64,000 nt of DNA from Glandiceps talaboti (Eukaryota; Hemichordata; Enteropneusta; Spengelidae). Positions 55,523-63,327 of this stretch are shown one piece after another; the stretch's first letter is position 1, and each line of letters opens with the position of its first letter. The stretch lies in NCBI RefSeq assembly GCF_964340395.1, contig NC_135566.1, forward strand, positions 4,369,501 to 4,433,500, in the 5' to 3' direction. The position numbers and the translations under genes are program-made. A model generated the notes under the pieces. That model saw nothing but the letters and a program-made list of their open reading frames with translations. It was not told the origin of the DNA and searched no databases.

Positions 55523-58500
55523 TGTATGTATGTATGTATGTATGTATGTATGTATGTATGTATGTATGTATGTATGTATGTATGTATGTATGTATGTATG
55601 TATGTATGTATGTATGTAGCAATATCACATATATGTAAAGTAAAACATAACTTTTTAAAAACAACTAACAATGATTCTAAACACCAAAGCAAAACTTCAA
55701 ATTCAGATGCCCAATCATAGCACACAAGATGCGAAACTTCGTAACCTTAGTAAATAGAGATGAGGTTACATAAAGCACTTGCTTGGTAACAAAAATCAAT
55801 TTGCTAAAAAGGTAGATTTCAACTTTGAAGATTTCTAATTTAATTTGAAGTGGTATGGCATGGAGTGGTGTGGTGTTACTGTACTTGTAACAGTTACAAG
55901 ATGGCATTGGAATATACGTTTACACGTCTTTCACGATTAATTGGCAATGATAATATAACATCGCCACAGTTTGGCGTGAAGATTATAGACAAAAGGATAT
56001 GTTTGGTAGAGGTGAGTCGATTTTATTTTTATATAGTTGATATTCATTCTACTTTTGGAAAGGGTAGAGGCCTTGTTACCCCTGAAAGCTGAGTACTGTG
56101 ACCACTACTGTGAGTTGCCAAGTTGTCTTAGACATAGGCTATTGTTCAATTCGTGAACTGCACAGAGTATACGGGTGTACTTGCCACCACTGCATGGACA
56201 GCCTTTGTAACTAACAGCCAGCCCACTACATGAAAATGTATCCGTGCGCTTGTCCTGCTGTCGCGAGTCCTCTAAGGCTACATGCAGTGTAGTGCCCACA
56301 CTACGAGAGTTGCACAGAATATGGATGTGTACTTTTTCATAGCTGTAGATCCCCCTTCGTAACAATTAATACGTGAAAATGTATCTTTATGCTTATCCTG
56401 CGGTCTCGAGTCATCCCCTGACAAATCCCCGTGCCAATCTTTCACACAGACTAATAAGCAACAATGCACTTATTCACTGAGTATTAGCATTAACATTGCT
56501 GTTATTTTGTCACGGCCACGACTACTACCTTGGGGTCGTTTCAGTTGACACAATCATTGTATAAATGGCCCTTTTTAACAATAAGAGCACGCCGTGAACT
56601 CGAGTGCCCAATCTGTCTATACTTCCCCATATTCCACTCTCTGATTAGAAACCAATATCGAATTTCGAACTTTAATGCATTATTATACATGTATGTAGTA
56701 GCTAGGTACAGTGTATTGTATGCTGTAGATTACACCCCCCGTAGTGCGTGGAAAATTATGGTTGCAGTTTTCACTCAGACAACGAAATGGTAATTAGGGG
56801 ATTGCTTGTAGATGAATAAAGATTTGAATGAATTGAAGATGATGCTCTTAATTAACATTACATTTACATCAATAGTTAATCGCCTATCTTATTGTCCTCG
56901 GTACATTTCTCATCAATTTTACCGCGTTTTGAAATCTTCGGGGCAATTTTGATGTACACTTGTGGGTGACGAATCCATTCTTTCGCTGACAAGTTTTAAA
57001 ATATCAAAATGCGGGGCGTTTCTGTGCGACTAAAGTACGGTTGTGTGTGGGTTTTTTTTAACGCACACGTCTTAAACTGATAAATCACGCTTATTATGTT
57101 GTTTGATATGGAATGCGCCATTTTAAAGTCCGATGGTTAAGATATAGATAAAGAAATGCGAAAAACCAAAGCTAAAACAAAATGTTACACATATCTTTCC
57201 TCTTTACACCAAAAGTAAAATATCTCAACTGTTGTCGTGAAAATTTTTTTAAAGCTTAATTTCGGTTGATTTTTTACGTACGCTTCTCTCTTTTGTTGAA
57301 GAAGACATTACAGAGTTGCATATTTTGTGACGTTATTGTGCTACGAATGGACAGAACAACGATGACATACAAAATCTTCCCCTAAACCCCAATGCTAACT
57401 CTGATCCTAACCCCAAACGACTAAGGCTGACGACATGGGGAATTAAGTCAGTAACACGTCGTGTTTCAGTAGGACCATGCACTATATACTCGGACTATGG
57501 CAGGTTTTTACATAGAAGCTCAAACCACTAGTTTACATTACTGTAGATATGTGAGATAAAAGCGATGATTAGGCACTACTCGACAAAAAAAACGGCTTGA
57601 CATGATTAGAAGGCACATACTTGTATAACTACTTTACACCCCCCCCCCCGCCTCCAAGGAAATAATTGTCATATTCACTCCGACGAATGAGACCTTTAAC
57701 GTGAATGTATAGGCCGTATAACCCCCCCCCCCCCCGTGTTGGTTGCTATAGGTATATACACTTTTGACCAAAAATATGTTCAACTTTGTCACAGAAGACA
57801 TGAATCTCTTCCATGACTGATATCACACTTCTGGTTCATAAATAATAACATTTTCAAAAAACAACAAATAAATAACGCAAAAAGCCACGTAAAAGATTAG
57901 GATCTGTTATAACATTGTCTTATTTGCTTTGCATGAAAATTGAACGCGGTTTGTCCTTTTCTGTTTCAGTTTATCTGATCATAGTCATGATAAATACTCC
58001 ACCTCTGTACTCAAGTGCAATGTCAAGTTCATATTCTAACACAGAAAGTCAATAATACTCAAGAATATGTAAACTTTTAGAAATGGATGCAAATGTCAAA
58101 TTATGAGTGAGGTGAGAATTTCATATGTGTCGATGCCATGTGTCGCTTTTCTCGACGGCTTTCCTTTGAAAAAAAAAGTTAAAATGCAGATATCCTAATA
58201 ACTAACTGAGCGTTTGCCAAGTATATTAGTTAATTTATTAGTAGAAAATTCAGACTTTCGATAAGAAGAAAAAAAATTAAATCATTCAGAAAACACGAGG
58301 ATGGGAAAAAGTACATCTCTTACTAGTTAAATTACACACGTGCCGGTTAGACATCATTCCCGCGAAGTTGTTTTAATGTCGTTAGAAGTAAATTTCACCC
58401 GAGTAAAATTTGTGATTTCGTCAAAAGCGCATTCAATCATAAACTAAAAATAGAAAATATTGTACGAATTCGTCACATCGTAGATAACTGTATCCCTACA

Positions 58501-61500
58501 GGCCTATCATGAACAGCATGAATATACCAATTCTGCTTTATAGTACTTCAATTTGAGATTGAGTCCAACAGACAATTGACTATCAGTCGCCGTAAGACAT
58601 GTCATCTAAAATAGTTAATATTAATAACAAGGAAATGAACACATTGCGTATGCAATACTTAAAATATTCAACAGAGTTATCAATATGTTTGAAAAGGAAT
58701 AATTAATAATGAAATTACACCGAGACGTTTCTTTCTGAATATAATAGGGATATAGAGAAAAAACGACGAACTAGTGAAAGAAATGCCAACTAACAGGAAA
58801 CATATTGAGTAACAATTGATTATTGATGTTAAAGTGGGTACTGATTCTTCACGGAGTTAAGGAGTGTCGCAAAATACAAACTATATCTAGTCAAGTATGG
58901 CAGACTACACCAGCGGGAGATTTCTACAATGACAATTGCAATGTAATAACCATTCGAGTGGGTATTATGTACAAATTGACTCAATACTCGAAGTGTTCAA
59001 GTACCATGTGTACAGCTTGGTTAGGTTTCAAGTAAGGGCAATTACAATGTAGGCAAGAGTAAGGGCAAAACGGAAACTTGTCAGAAACGTTTCAAACCAA
59101 ACGCCATTAAACTATATGCCGAGCTTTGATTTGAGTTGTTTCCTTTCGTTGACGTTGATATATGAGTGTGAACTATCAAGAGTATTTGTCATCATCTTGG
59201 GGTATTTCATATTCCCATTATGGCCATATTTATTGATGGGCTTGTGCAGTGTCATCACATCGGATAGTACTTTCACTGGCAACGATCTTTTCCCGCCTTC
59301 ACATTTTTTCGGGCGCAAAAAATCTGTCAGCTATCTGTCTAATTCTAGTTGGAAAACATTCATAAGTTTTTATTTAAATAACATACTTTTTCTGCTGGAG
59401 AATTTATTTTATATTGTAAACAAACAGAAAACTGTGCGATCGCTGTGTGCTCAGTGCGGGTGCCGAAAAAAATTCGATAAGCTATTAATTTCAATGATAT
59501 CGGAGCTGTAAAATTTCATTTGTCATTTTGTAATAAGTGGGATTATATTTAAAGAACCTTTTGGCAAAGCAGGCTTTTCCAAGCTAATGTTTCCATCTCG
59601 TCGAAAAGGGGGTCATGATTAATTAACATCACCCTGCATCGAGTGCATATGGTACGTACGAATTAATGTTACAGTAGTAACACATGGTTAACGAGGGAAC
59701 GAGTATTTTTACACGGTTCCACATTTGGCCTGAGGCGTGTTCGCGCACTATTCCTTACAAAACTCAAGTGTGTCTCCATTGTTTTCAGAGTATACAGTAG
59801 GTGGCCCGGTTGAGCAGTTTACACCGCTCTTTCTACGGTTTTTATTCGGCCTTTATTACCACGCATTTGTCAATTTGTTCCTAGCAATGACAAAAGTTAG
59901 TGGAGCGGAGAGAACTTTGCCAAATTGCGGACTTTTAGTTGGGTGGCGGACTTCACAATGGTTTCTTACTTGTCTGCGGTGCAACGAATAAAAAGCGCCA
60001 ATTACCCGGTATTAACACAGACTCCGCTGATACGTCGTGGGTCTTGTATTGACAACGAGGGTTATTCAGAAACTCGACTCGGCCCGTCTCCACGCTCTGT
60101 AATTTTCAAACGACTAGAGCACAACCTTGCCTATCTAAGTTTTCAACTTTGAGATGTTGTAATTTAAAAGTGAATTAAAAAGAGCAAAAAAAAGACGAAA
60201 CGGGGTGGGAGGTCGCCATTTTTGTTGCTAAAAAGAGATCGACGAAGTTTTGACAGCGAATTTCGGGAGAGAAAAATATTATATAAGACAACAGTACAAT
60301 CGGAGAATAAGCGTCATTGAAAATTTTAACACAGAGAACAGAAAATACCCCTTTGAACGAGTAAAAATGATCTCCGTCTCCGTCTGCATTTGCACGAACC
60401 ATTAAGCAGTGGCAAGCCATATGCAGACGTAGTGTGGCGGGCAAAACAAGCCATCAACGGTGTGAAAAATGTTCCTACTAACATTAACATAGCGCCACAT
60501 AGTCTATCAAATGCAACATTCTCAACCCCCTTACGTTCTTCAGCTCATCTTCACAAAAAGAGATCGGGGGATTTTAAACGCCTTTCACAAAATTGACTGT
60601 TTTTTTAGAGGACCAACATAGCCCTGTGCACTCTGCGGTAACTTCAGGCGGTGGCAAATTCAAAACACTTGGAAACAAAAGGTACCATTGACATTACTGT
60701 TCGTGTTTTAATAAAAAAAATTACATCTACCTTTCAGATCTATTGATTTCCTAAAGCGATTATTTTCAACGTTTTGCTGTTTCGTCTTTCAATTTTTCGT
60801 ATTTACAAAATTGGTTCTGATTTTAGCGGAACATGGACACAACACATGATGGTTAACGCCTATATAAAAACATCGATTTGTTAGCTTTCTTGTCTTGAAA
60901 TACCGGTGCCTAATGTGGAGTCGTTTGAAACTTGCTTTCCCCTTTTTGACAATTCTTGTTCTGGCTACGTAGCATACACATTGCAGAACGACAAGACTTC
61001 TTCAAAAAGTCTCGCGAATGAAGAAATATCATTTTTTATCACGACAGTAGCAAACAAACAAGTAAACAAACAAAACACCTTAATATTTACATAAGTTGTA
61101 ATCCTATCTGTACTTATTCATTTATTTACTTATTTATTTATTCATTTATTTACTTTAAAATCCATGTATACTATACATAAACATAAGCTTATATACTTTT
61201 GATGGCAAAATTTACCCCTAAAATAGTTTTTTTAAGTCTATTAAAATTTTCATAATTATCGAAAGAAGTGACGTTTTTGATAAGTATGGTGAAGTTTCAG
61301 AATAAATCTTTACATTGCATTACTCAACGTAAACTCAATTGAACAAAGCATGTTCAAAAAGAAAAACGCGTTAACACACTGTGTAGTGGAGTTATAACAT
61401 GAAAGAAAATCTTGGGAAAAATCTGAAATCTCTTTAAAAATGTTTTGGGTATTCATGGTATTGACAAGTCAGTGACATGACATCTGTACATACGCGATTT

Positions 61501-62030
61501 CTGTTTTGTTTTCCTGTGAATGGGAAAACAATGACTAAGATAAGTTCGCTTACCTGCCGGCTTTGGTTATGATCATTTCGGTTCCAATCTTGTGAAATTT
61601 CTCCCATAGTTCCTTCCCTTCAAGTGTCACTTTAATATCTTTATTTTGCGACGTTGCTGACGGTATCGGAGGTGGACCTGCCGTCCCCGGCATCATGTGC
61701 TGCGGTTTGTGATCCACGTGCCCCGGTAGCCCTGGAAAGTCGCCGAAGTGTCGTCCGCGGTCTGTGGAAGGCATACAGAACAAAATAAGGGTTTGTTTAA
61801 AGCGAAATTTGGGAAAGTTGCAATGTTGTTTTGAGTGACAAGACGAAACGTAAAACTGTCGATATACTAGTAAAAGAGTAAAACTTACCTGAAAACGCCA
61901 GGTGATCCGTACCAACACATTGCTGCATTTGAAGCCCATGGTACGCGAAACCTCGTGGAGGAGACACGATACTATTTATACTAAAAGCACGAGCACGGTG
62001 ACTCAAAACATCTTCCGTTTCGTACATCAT
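26902..62030 (-). CDS. tbx6/16: T-box transcription factor, Tbx6/16-like (7 coding exons)
   Basis: Seven exons (61889-62030, 61554-61761, 52177-52444, 44188-44334, 40297-40364, 34657-34715, 26902-27827) join in frame to 605 codons plus TGA. The start is the first ATG after an in-frame TAA at 62102-62100; a second ATG follows directly. Residues 16-22 (FSINSIV) resemble an eh1 Groucho-binding motif. The T-box (about 90-274) includes [25 protein letters not shown] (172-181), [10 protein letters not shown] (209-218), VTAYQN (248-253) and NPFAKGFRD (264-272), the last being the region known in T-box structures to contact the minor groove. The remainder is disordered and Ser/Thr/Pro/His-rich, with a His-Pro tract at 527-537. 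T-box proteins bind TCACACCT-type sites in the nucleus. [14 protein letters not shown] stretch and LDQHGH favour Tbx6/16, known for paraxial mesoderm and muscle roles, over Tbx2/3 or Tbx4/5, but parts resemble both, so the subfamily needs a tree. Confidence 0.93.
28262..28500 (+). repeat. Diverged tandem array of a ~42-bp unit
   Basis: About five degenerate units with recurrent phrases (ACAATGTAGCAATGTTGG, ACGATTTT, GTCAAGC-AG). Unit lengths are about 42-43 bp. Related to the foldback at 14797-15025. A perfect 10-bp hairpin (GACGTTGGAG / CTCCAACGTC, about 28439-28463) lies within it. Confidence 0.75.
29464..29580 (+). repeat. (GTGTT)n microsatellite
   Basis: About 23 copies of a pentanucleotide. 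Open frames read Cys-Val-Val-Leu repeats and are artefacts. Confidence 0.96.
30615..30714 (+). repeat. (AAT)n-(AAC)n-(ACG)n compound microsatellite
   Basis: Trinucleotide tract changing register composition from AAT to AAC, then a short ACG segment. Confidence 0.93.
31200..31356. mobile_element. Foldback element, ~157 bp
   Basis: Imperfect palindrome centred near 31277. The inner stem (about 31250-31302) pairs CTAAGGGGCC/GGCCCCTTAG and adjacent bases. The outer arms pair ATTCCCAATATTTTT-type sequence (31207-31223) with AAAATATTGGGGAAT (31336-31350). The 7-8 kb surroundings show no related copy. The structure fits a non-autonomous foldback transposon; I see no clear target-site duplication. 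Confidence 0.7.
34657..34715 (-). CDS. tbx6/16: T-box gene coding exon 6 (micro-exon sized, 59 nt)
   Basis: Acceptor CTCTTTGCAG precedes 34715; donor ACAG|GTGAGA follows 34657. It completes codon 278, encodes residues 279-297 ([19 protein letters not shown]) and leaves one base for codon 298. It was identified from strong splice sites and because it is exactly what is needed to bridge the incompatible phases of exons 5 and 7. Its basic start continues the T-box C-terminal extension. Confidence 0.85.
37546..37672 (+). repeat. ~33-bp tandem repeat, about four copies
   Basis: Units contain CGAAAACAACGGTATGCAAT followed by CACTTGCCAG. The last two copies are nearly identical and the first two are more diverged. 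Confidence 0.9.
38690..39185 (+). repeat. Degenerate tandem array with GCGCGC motif
   Basis: About five diverged copies, at roughly 38700, 38838, 38988, 39064 and 39125. They share an order of phrases: ATTTGACAAG, a CGCGCG-like core, TTTATTGGTAGAAATTG, GTCAAAAGTGGAG, TTGATATCACACATACAAA. Some copies lack parts. Period varies from about 65 to 150 bp. Confidence 0.7.
40297..40364 (-). CDS. tbx6/16: T-box gene coding exon 5 (short, end of T-box)
   Basis: This 68-nt exon lies between acceptor AG (40366-40365) and donor AG|GTAAGA (40296-40291). It encodes [20 protein letters not shown] through R277, plus two bases of codon 278. It is identified by the invariant NPFAKGFRD block and exact phase with exons 4 and 6. 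Confidence 0.95.
43759..43806 (+). mobile_element. Retroelement 3'-tail-like motif (Penelope-like?)
   Basis: CCTGAAGAAGGC, a short self-complementary stem (GGCAAT against ATTGTC), then GTCGAAACGTTGATAC and AATAAA. From general knowledge this CTGAAGA...GTCGAAACG arrangement recurs near the 3' ends of Penelope-like and related retroelements in invertebrates. It lies antisense to the T-box gene. The 240-nt open frame upstream (43237-43476) has no recognisable reverse transcriptase or GIY-YIG motif, so this would be a 5'-truncated remnant. Confidence 0.4.
43887..44131 (+). repeat. (CA)n / (TATC)n / (TGTC)n compound microsatellite
   Basis: CA run (43887-43943), a short unique gap, TATC run (about 43967-44035) and TGTC run with interruptions (44041-44131). 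It ends about 55 bp from the exon 4 donor. Confidence 0.95.
44188..44334 (-). CDS. tbx6/16: T-box gene coding exon 4
   Basis: Acceptor CTCATCAG precedes 44334; donor AAG|GTAAGAT follows 44188. Encodes residues 207-255, in phase at both ends. It contains [14 protein letters not shown] and the subclass-informative stretch from VQAND to STYAF, then VTAYQNEK. A long (TGTC)n/(TATC)n microsatellite begins about 30 bp beyond its donor. Confidence 0.97.
46864..47409 (+). CDS. Long open frame in intron, unknown (181 codons)
   Basis: Open from about 46864 to a TAA at 47407-47409; the first codon as given is GTG, and internal ATGs occur later (for example near 46906). It is antisense to the T-box gene. 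Composition is non-repetitive, with six Trp in the first 100 residues and no simple repeat, transmembrane segment or recognisable domain. A run this long is unlikely by chance in AT-rich DNA (my estimate is of the order of a few percent for the whole window). It could be an intronic gene exon, a transposon remnant or chance. No splice or polyadenylation signals clearly frame it. Confidence 0.2.
   Translation: MTTEVNICSKRKKLMLLVTENWDNWGKGKTHDEIWRQDDCDEQSYEFDAILSAKERRESLTFKSALIFKFTERLERWGGDRGGMGRDWLLISRWCGENIGVSNLDNSCQWLESNIFTAAHSLFILLTCQEDIHYCNLLQADAVQRVRSFTHFRRHEFRMLDGLLWLELYRSQDCHRFDTFT
48084..48143 (+). repeat. (CAGA)n microsatellite
   Basis: About 15 copies, followed by a longer degenerate purine-rich CAGA/GAGA zone to about 48380. 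Confidence 0.95.
49246..49351 (+). repeat. Unique 61-bp core between two (TA)n tracts
   Basis: (TA)n at 49246-49264 and 49326-49351 flank a 61-bp GC-richer core (49265-49325) containing GCTCT...AGAGC and TGGCAGAGCG. The last resembles a tRNA-type box A (TGGCNNAG), but no box B or cloverleaf follows. It looks like a repeat unit that inserts in, or spreads with, TA microsatellites. Confidence 0.5.
49785..49942 (+). repeat. (CA)n and (TG)n paired microsatellites
   Basis: CA tract (49785-49842), then GTAT (49864-49884), TG (49883-49912) and CG-containing TG runs to about 49942. The CA and TG tracts are complementary and could pair as a large hairpin. Confidence 0.93.
52177..52444 (-). CDS. tbx6/16: T-box gene coding exon 3 (central T-box)
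   Basis: Acceptor ATTTCACAG precedes 52444; donor CAC|GTGAGT follows 52177. Encodes the end of codon 117 and residues 118-206, from RMFPTFR through LDQHGH, including the [20 protein letters not shown] segment involved in dimerisation and DNA contact in known T-box structures. It ends in phase 0. Confidence 0.97.
53119..53235 (+). repeat. (CACT)n and (CATC)n microsatellites
   Basis: CACT run (53119-53152) and CATC run (about 53193-53235) separated by degenerate CAACC-rich sequence. Confidence 0.93.
53446..53532 (+). repeat. Dispersed repeat, copy 2
   Basis: Matches 10608-10711, described there. This copy is shorter because of internal deletions in its second half. Confidence 0.7.
53701..53990. 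mobile_element. Foldback element, ~290 bp, long arms
   Basis: Left arm about 53701-53820 and right arm about 53900-53990 are complementary over most of their length. A perfectly matched stretch of about 35 bp includes GGCTTCCTACTTGAAAAATC. The centre has its own stem (AAAATGTGTAAAA against TTTTACACATTT). It has no coding capacity and no clear target-site duplication. Unrelated in sequence to the CAATCT-ended elements. Confidence 0.85.
55493..55618 (+). repeat. (GTAT)n microsatellite
   Basis: About 31 uninterrupted copies. Confidence 0.97.
56150..56425 (+). repeat. Diverged tandem duplication, ~152-bp period
   Basis: Copy 1 (from about 56158) and copy 2 (from about 56310) share, in order, TGCACAGA-TAT, GTGTACTT, a CTTTGTAAC/CTTCGTAAC block, TGAAAATGTATC and CTT-TCCTGC. 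Identity is high in blocks and low between them. Confidence 0.65.
57639..57735 (+). repeat. Two poly-C tracts
   Basis: Runs of 11 C (57639-57649) and 14 C (57722-57735) separated by 72 bp. Confidence 0.9.
61554..61761 (-). CDS. tbx6/16: T-box gene coding exon 2 (start of T-box)
   Basis: Acceptor TTCCACAG precedes 61761 and donor AG|GTAAGC follows 61554. It supplies the last two bases of codon 48 through the first two bases of codon 117. A Pro/Gly/His-rich linker ([14 protein letters not shown] region) is followed by the T-box start [14 protein letters not shown] at residue 90. The exon breaks within TKAGR|RMFP, a conserved T-box intron position. Confidence 0.95.
61762..61888 (-). other. T-box gene intron 1 (127 nt)
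   Basis: Very short compared with the other introns. It has no stop codon in the frame that leads into exon 2. Its length is 3n+1, so retention would break the frame from ATG 62030 but not the frame from ATG 61939. Confidence 0.9.
61889..62030 (-). CDS. tbx6/16: T-box gene coding exon 1
   Basis: Encodes residues 1-47 plus the first base of codon 48. It starts at ATG 62030 (alternatively the adjacent ATG at 62027, which has the better A at -3) and ends at donor G|GTAAGTTT (61888-61881). It carries the eh1-like motif. The 5' UTR extends to an unknown start to the right. An out-of-frame ATG in optimal context (ACCATGG) lies inside it at 61939-61937. Confidence 0.88.
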
Positions 62031-62303
62031 TTGGACAATCTTTACCCTACAACTCACAAATGACGAATTCTCACTTCGGAAAATAATTGAAGTTTTTCTT
62101 TAGATGAAGGTTGCACCGTGACTGCTTCTAATGTCCGATGTCCAGTGAAGGGAAGGTACACGGTAAAAAAAATGTACGTCCGTCCGCCTCTCTGAACGTC
62201 TGTCAGTTTTGTTCACCACTGCCACTCTGGGACTGAAAACAAAACAGCATCTCCACTCTTACAAATACTTTTCATCAATTAAAGAGCTATTATTTAGAGG
62301 ATA

Positions 62304-62312
62304 GCTTTGATG
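62304..62312 (+). promoter_or_regulatory. Consensus TCF/LEF site, proximal
   Basis: GCTTTGATG fits the TCF/LEF consensus (SCTTTGATS) exactly, about 270 bp upstream of the start codon. Wnt input to Tbx6-class genes is known in other animals. Function here is inferred from motif and position only. Confidence 0.35.
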
Positions 62313-63070
62313 ACAACCGATGTTGTTGTTTGTGTTATACTTGGAATGCAATTGGCATTGGAGTCTGTCAATCACTTGTCAAGCACCATCGCTTCTGTGC
62401 TGCGACAGAGGGCGGCACTTACAGGCTGCTGTCTACTGCATACATTAAATTTGTATAAGTTCAGATGACATACTCCTGCTCAAAACAGGACTATTTTTTA
62501 TTTTACCTTCGCAGCTAAACCATTAAAATTCTACAATGATGTTCTTTATTGTCTATTGTGTTTTGTTTTTGTTTTGTTTTTTTCGTTGTGCGTATCTAGA
62601 AGGGTATTCAAGTTAATATAATGAAGGTATATTTCAAATTCCAAATAAATGAATTTATATTAGATTTCCTATGCTTAATCCAGTTCCCGTCTACAAATAC
62701 GTTCTTAAATTCTTGTCTTGTTTGTTAAATATTACAAAGGGTTGGAGTTAAAGTCAGATTTCGGATACTGACTGTTACAGACGATGGAATTAATTTCAAC
62801 ATAGGGGGTCCTCCTAAGGTGCACTGGCATAGAAAGTAGCACTTACACAATCTAGATTCAGAGATCACAATGTTCCCTCGCTTTCAGTACACATACGGTC
62901 TAAAACTCGAAAATCCTCCCTGTTTTAACAACATTTACGGTTCTTAAAGTGTGGAGGTGTAGGACGCGCGATAGATTACTAGTATTCCACCCGCGTTAGA
63001 AACGTCAGTTCCTCAAAACAATATCCCCCCCCTAAAAAAACACCCCCCCAAAAAACATAAACCTTGTGAC

Positions 63071-63079
63071 GCTTTGATG
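63071..63079 (+). promoter_or_regulatory. Consensus TCF/LEF site, distal
   Basis: A second exact GCTTTGATG, about 1.04 kb upstream of the start codon and in the same orientation as the one at 62304. Confidence 0.35.
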
Positions 63080-63264
63080 TGATAGTCAACTTCTCGAATC
63101 ATACAAGCATCCTATCGTGACTACAACACATCTAAGTAATACGTATATTAACGATATATTCCAAAGATCAAGAGCAATCAACTACAAGCCCTTTGACATT
63201 TTTTTACCACTCACTGACTGACAAAAGGCTCTGGACAACTTTCGTCTCATTGTGTTAGAAAATA

Positions 63265-63327
63265 CCACCACCACCACCACCACCACCACCACCACCACCA
63301 CCACCACCACCACCACCACCACCACCA
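63265..63327 (+). repeat. (ACC)n microsatellite
   Basis: About 21 uninterrupted trinucleotide copies upstream of the T-box gene. Confidence 0.96.

Larger units (their letters stand above)
52445..61553 (-). other. T-box gene intron 2 (9.1 kb)
   Basis: The largest intron. It contains repeats at 53119-53235, a dispersed repeat copy (53446-53532), a foldback element (53701-53990), a (GTAT)n tract and a diverged ~152-bp duplication (56150-56425). The 131-codon plus-strand frame at 59116-59511 is within chance expectation. No further exon was recognised. Confidence 0.85.

Noticed and set aside
59116-59511. 131-codon hydrophobic plus-strand frame in intron 2
   Set aside because: At this base composition about one such frame is expected by chance in the window. 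It shows no domain and no splice context, and its hydrophobicity follows from T-rich sequence.
61797-62057. Extending the T-box protein upstream to 62057
   Set aside because: That codon is GTG. The first ATG after the in-frame stop at 62102-62100 is at 62030, so the longer version is not supported.
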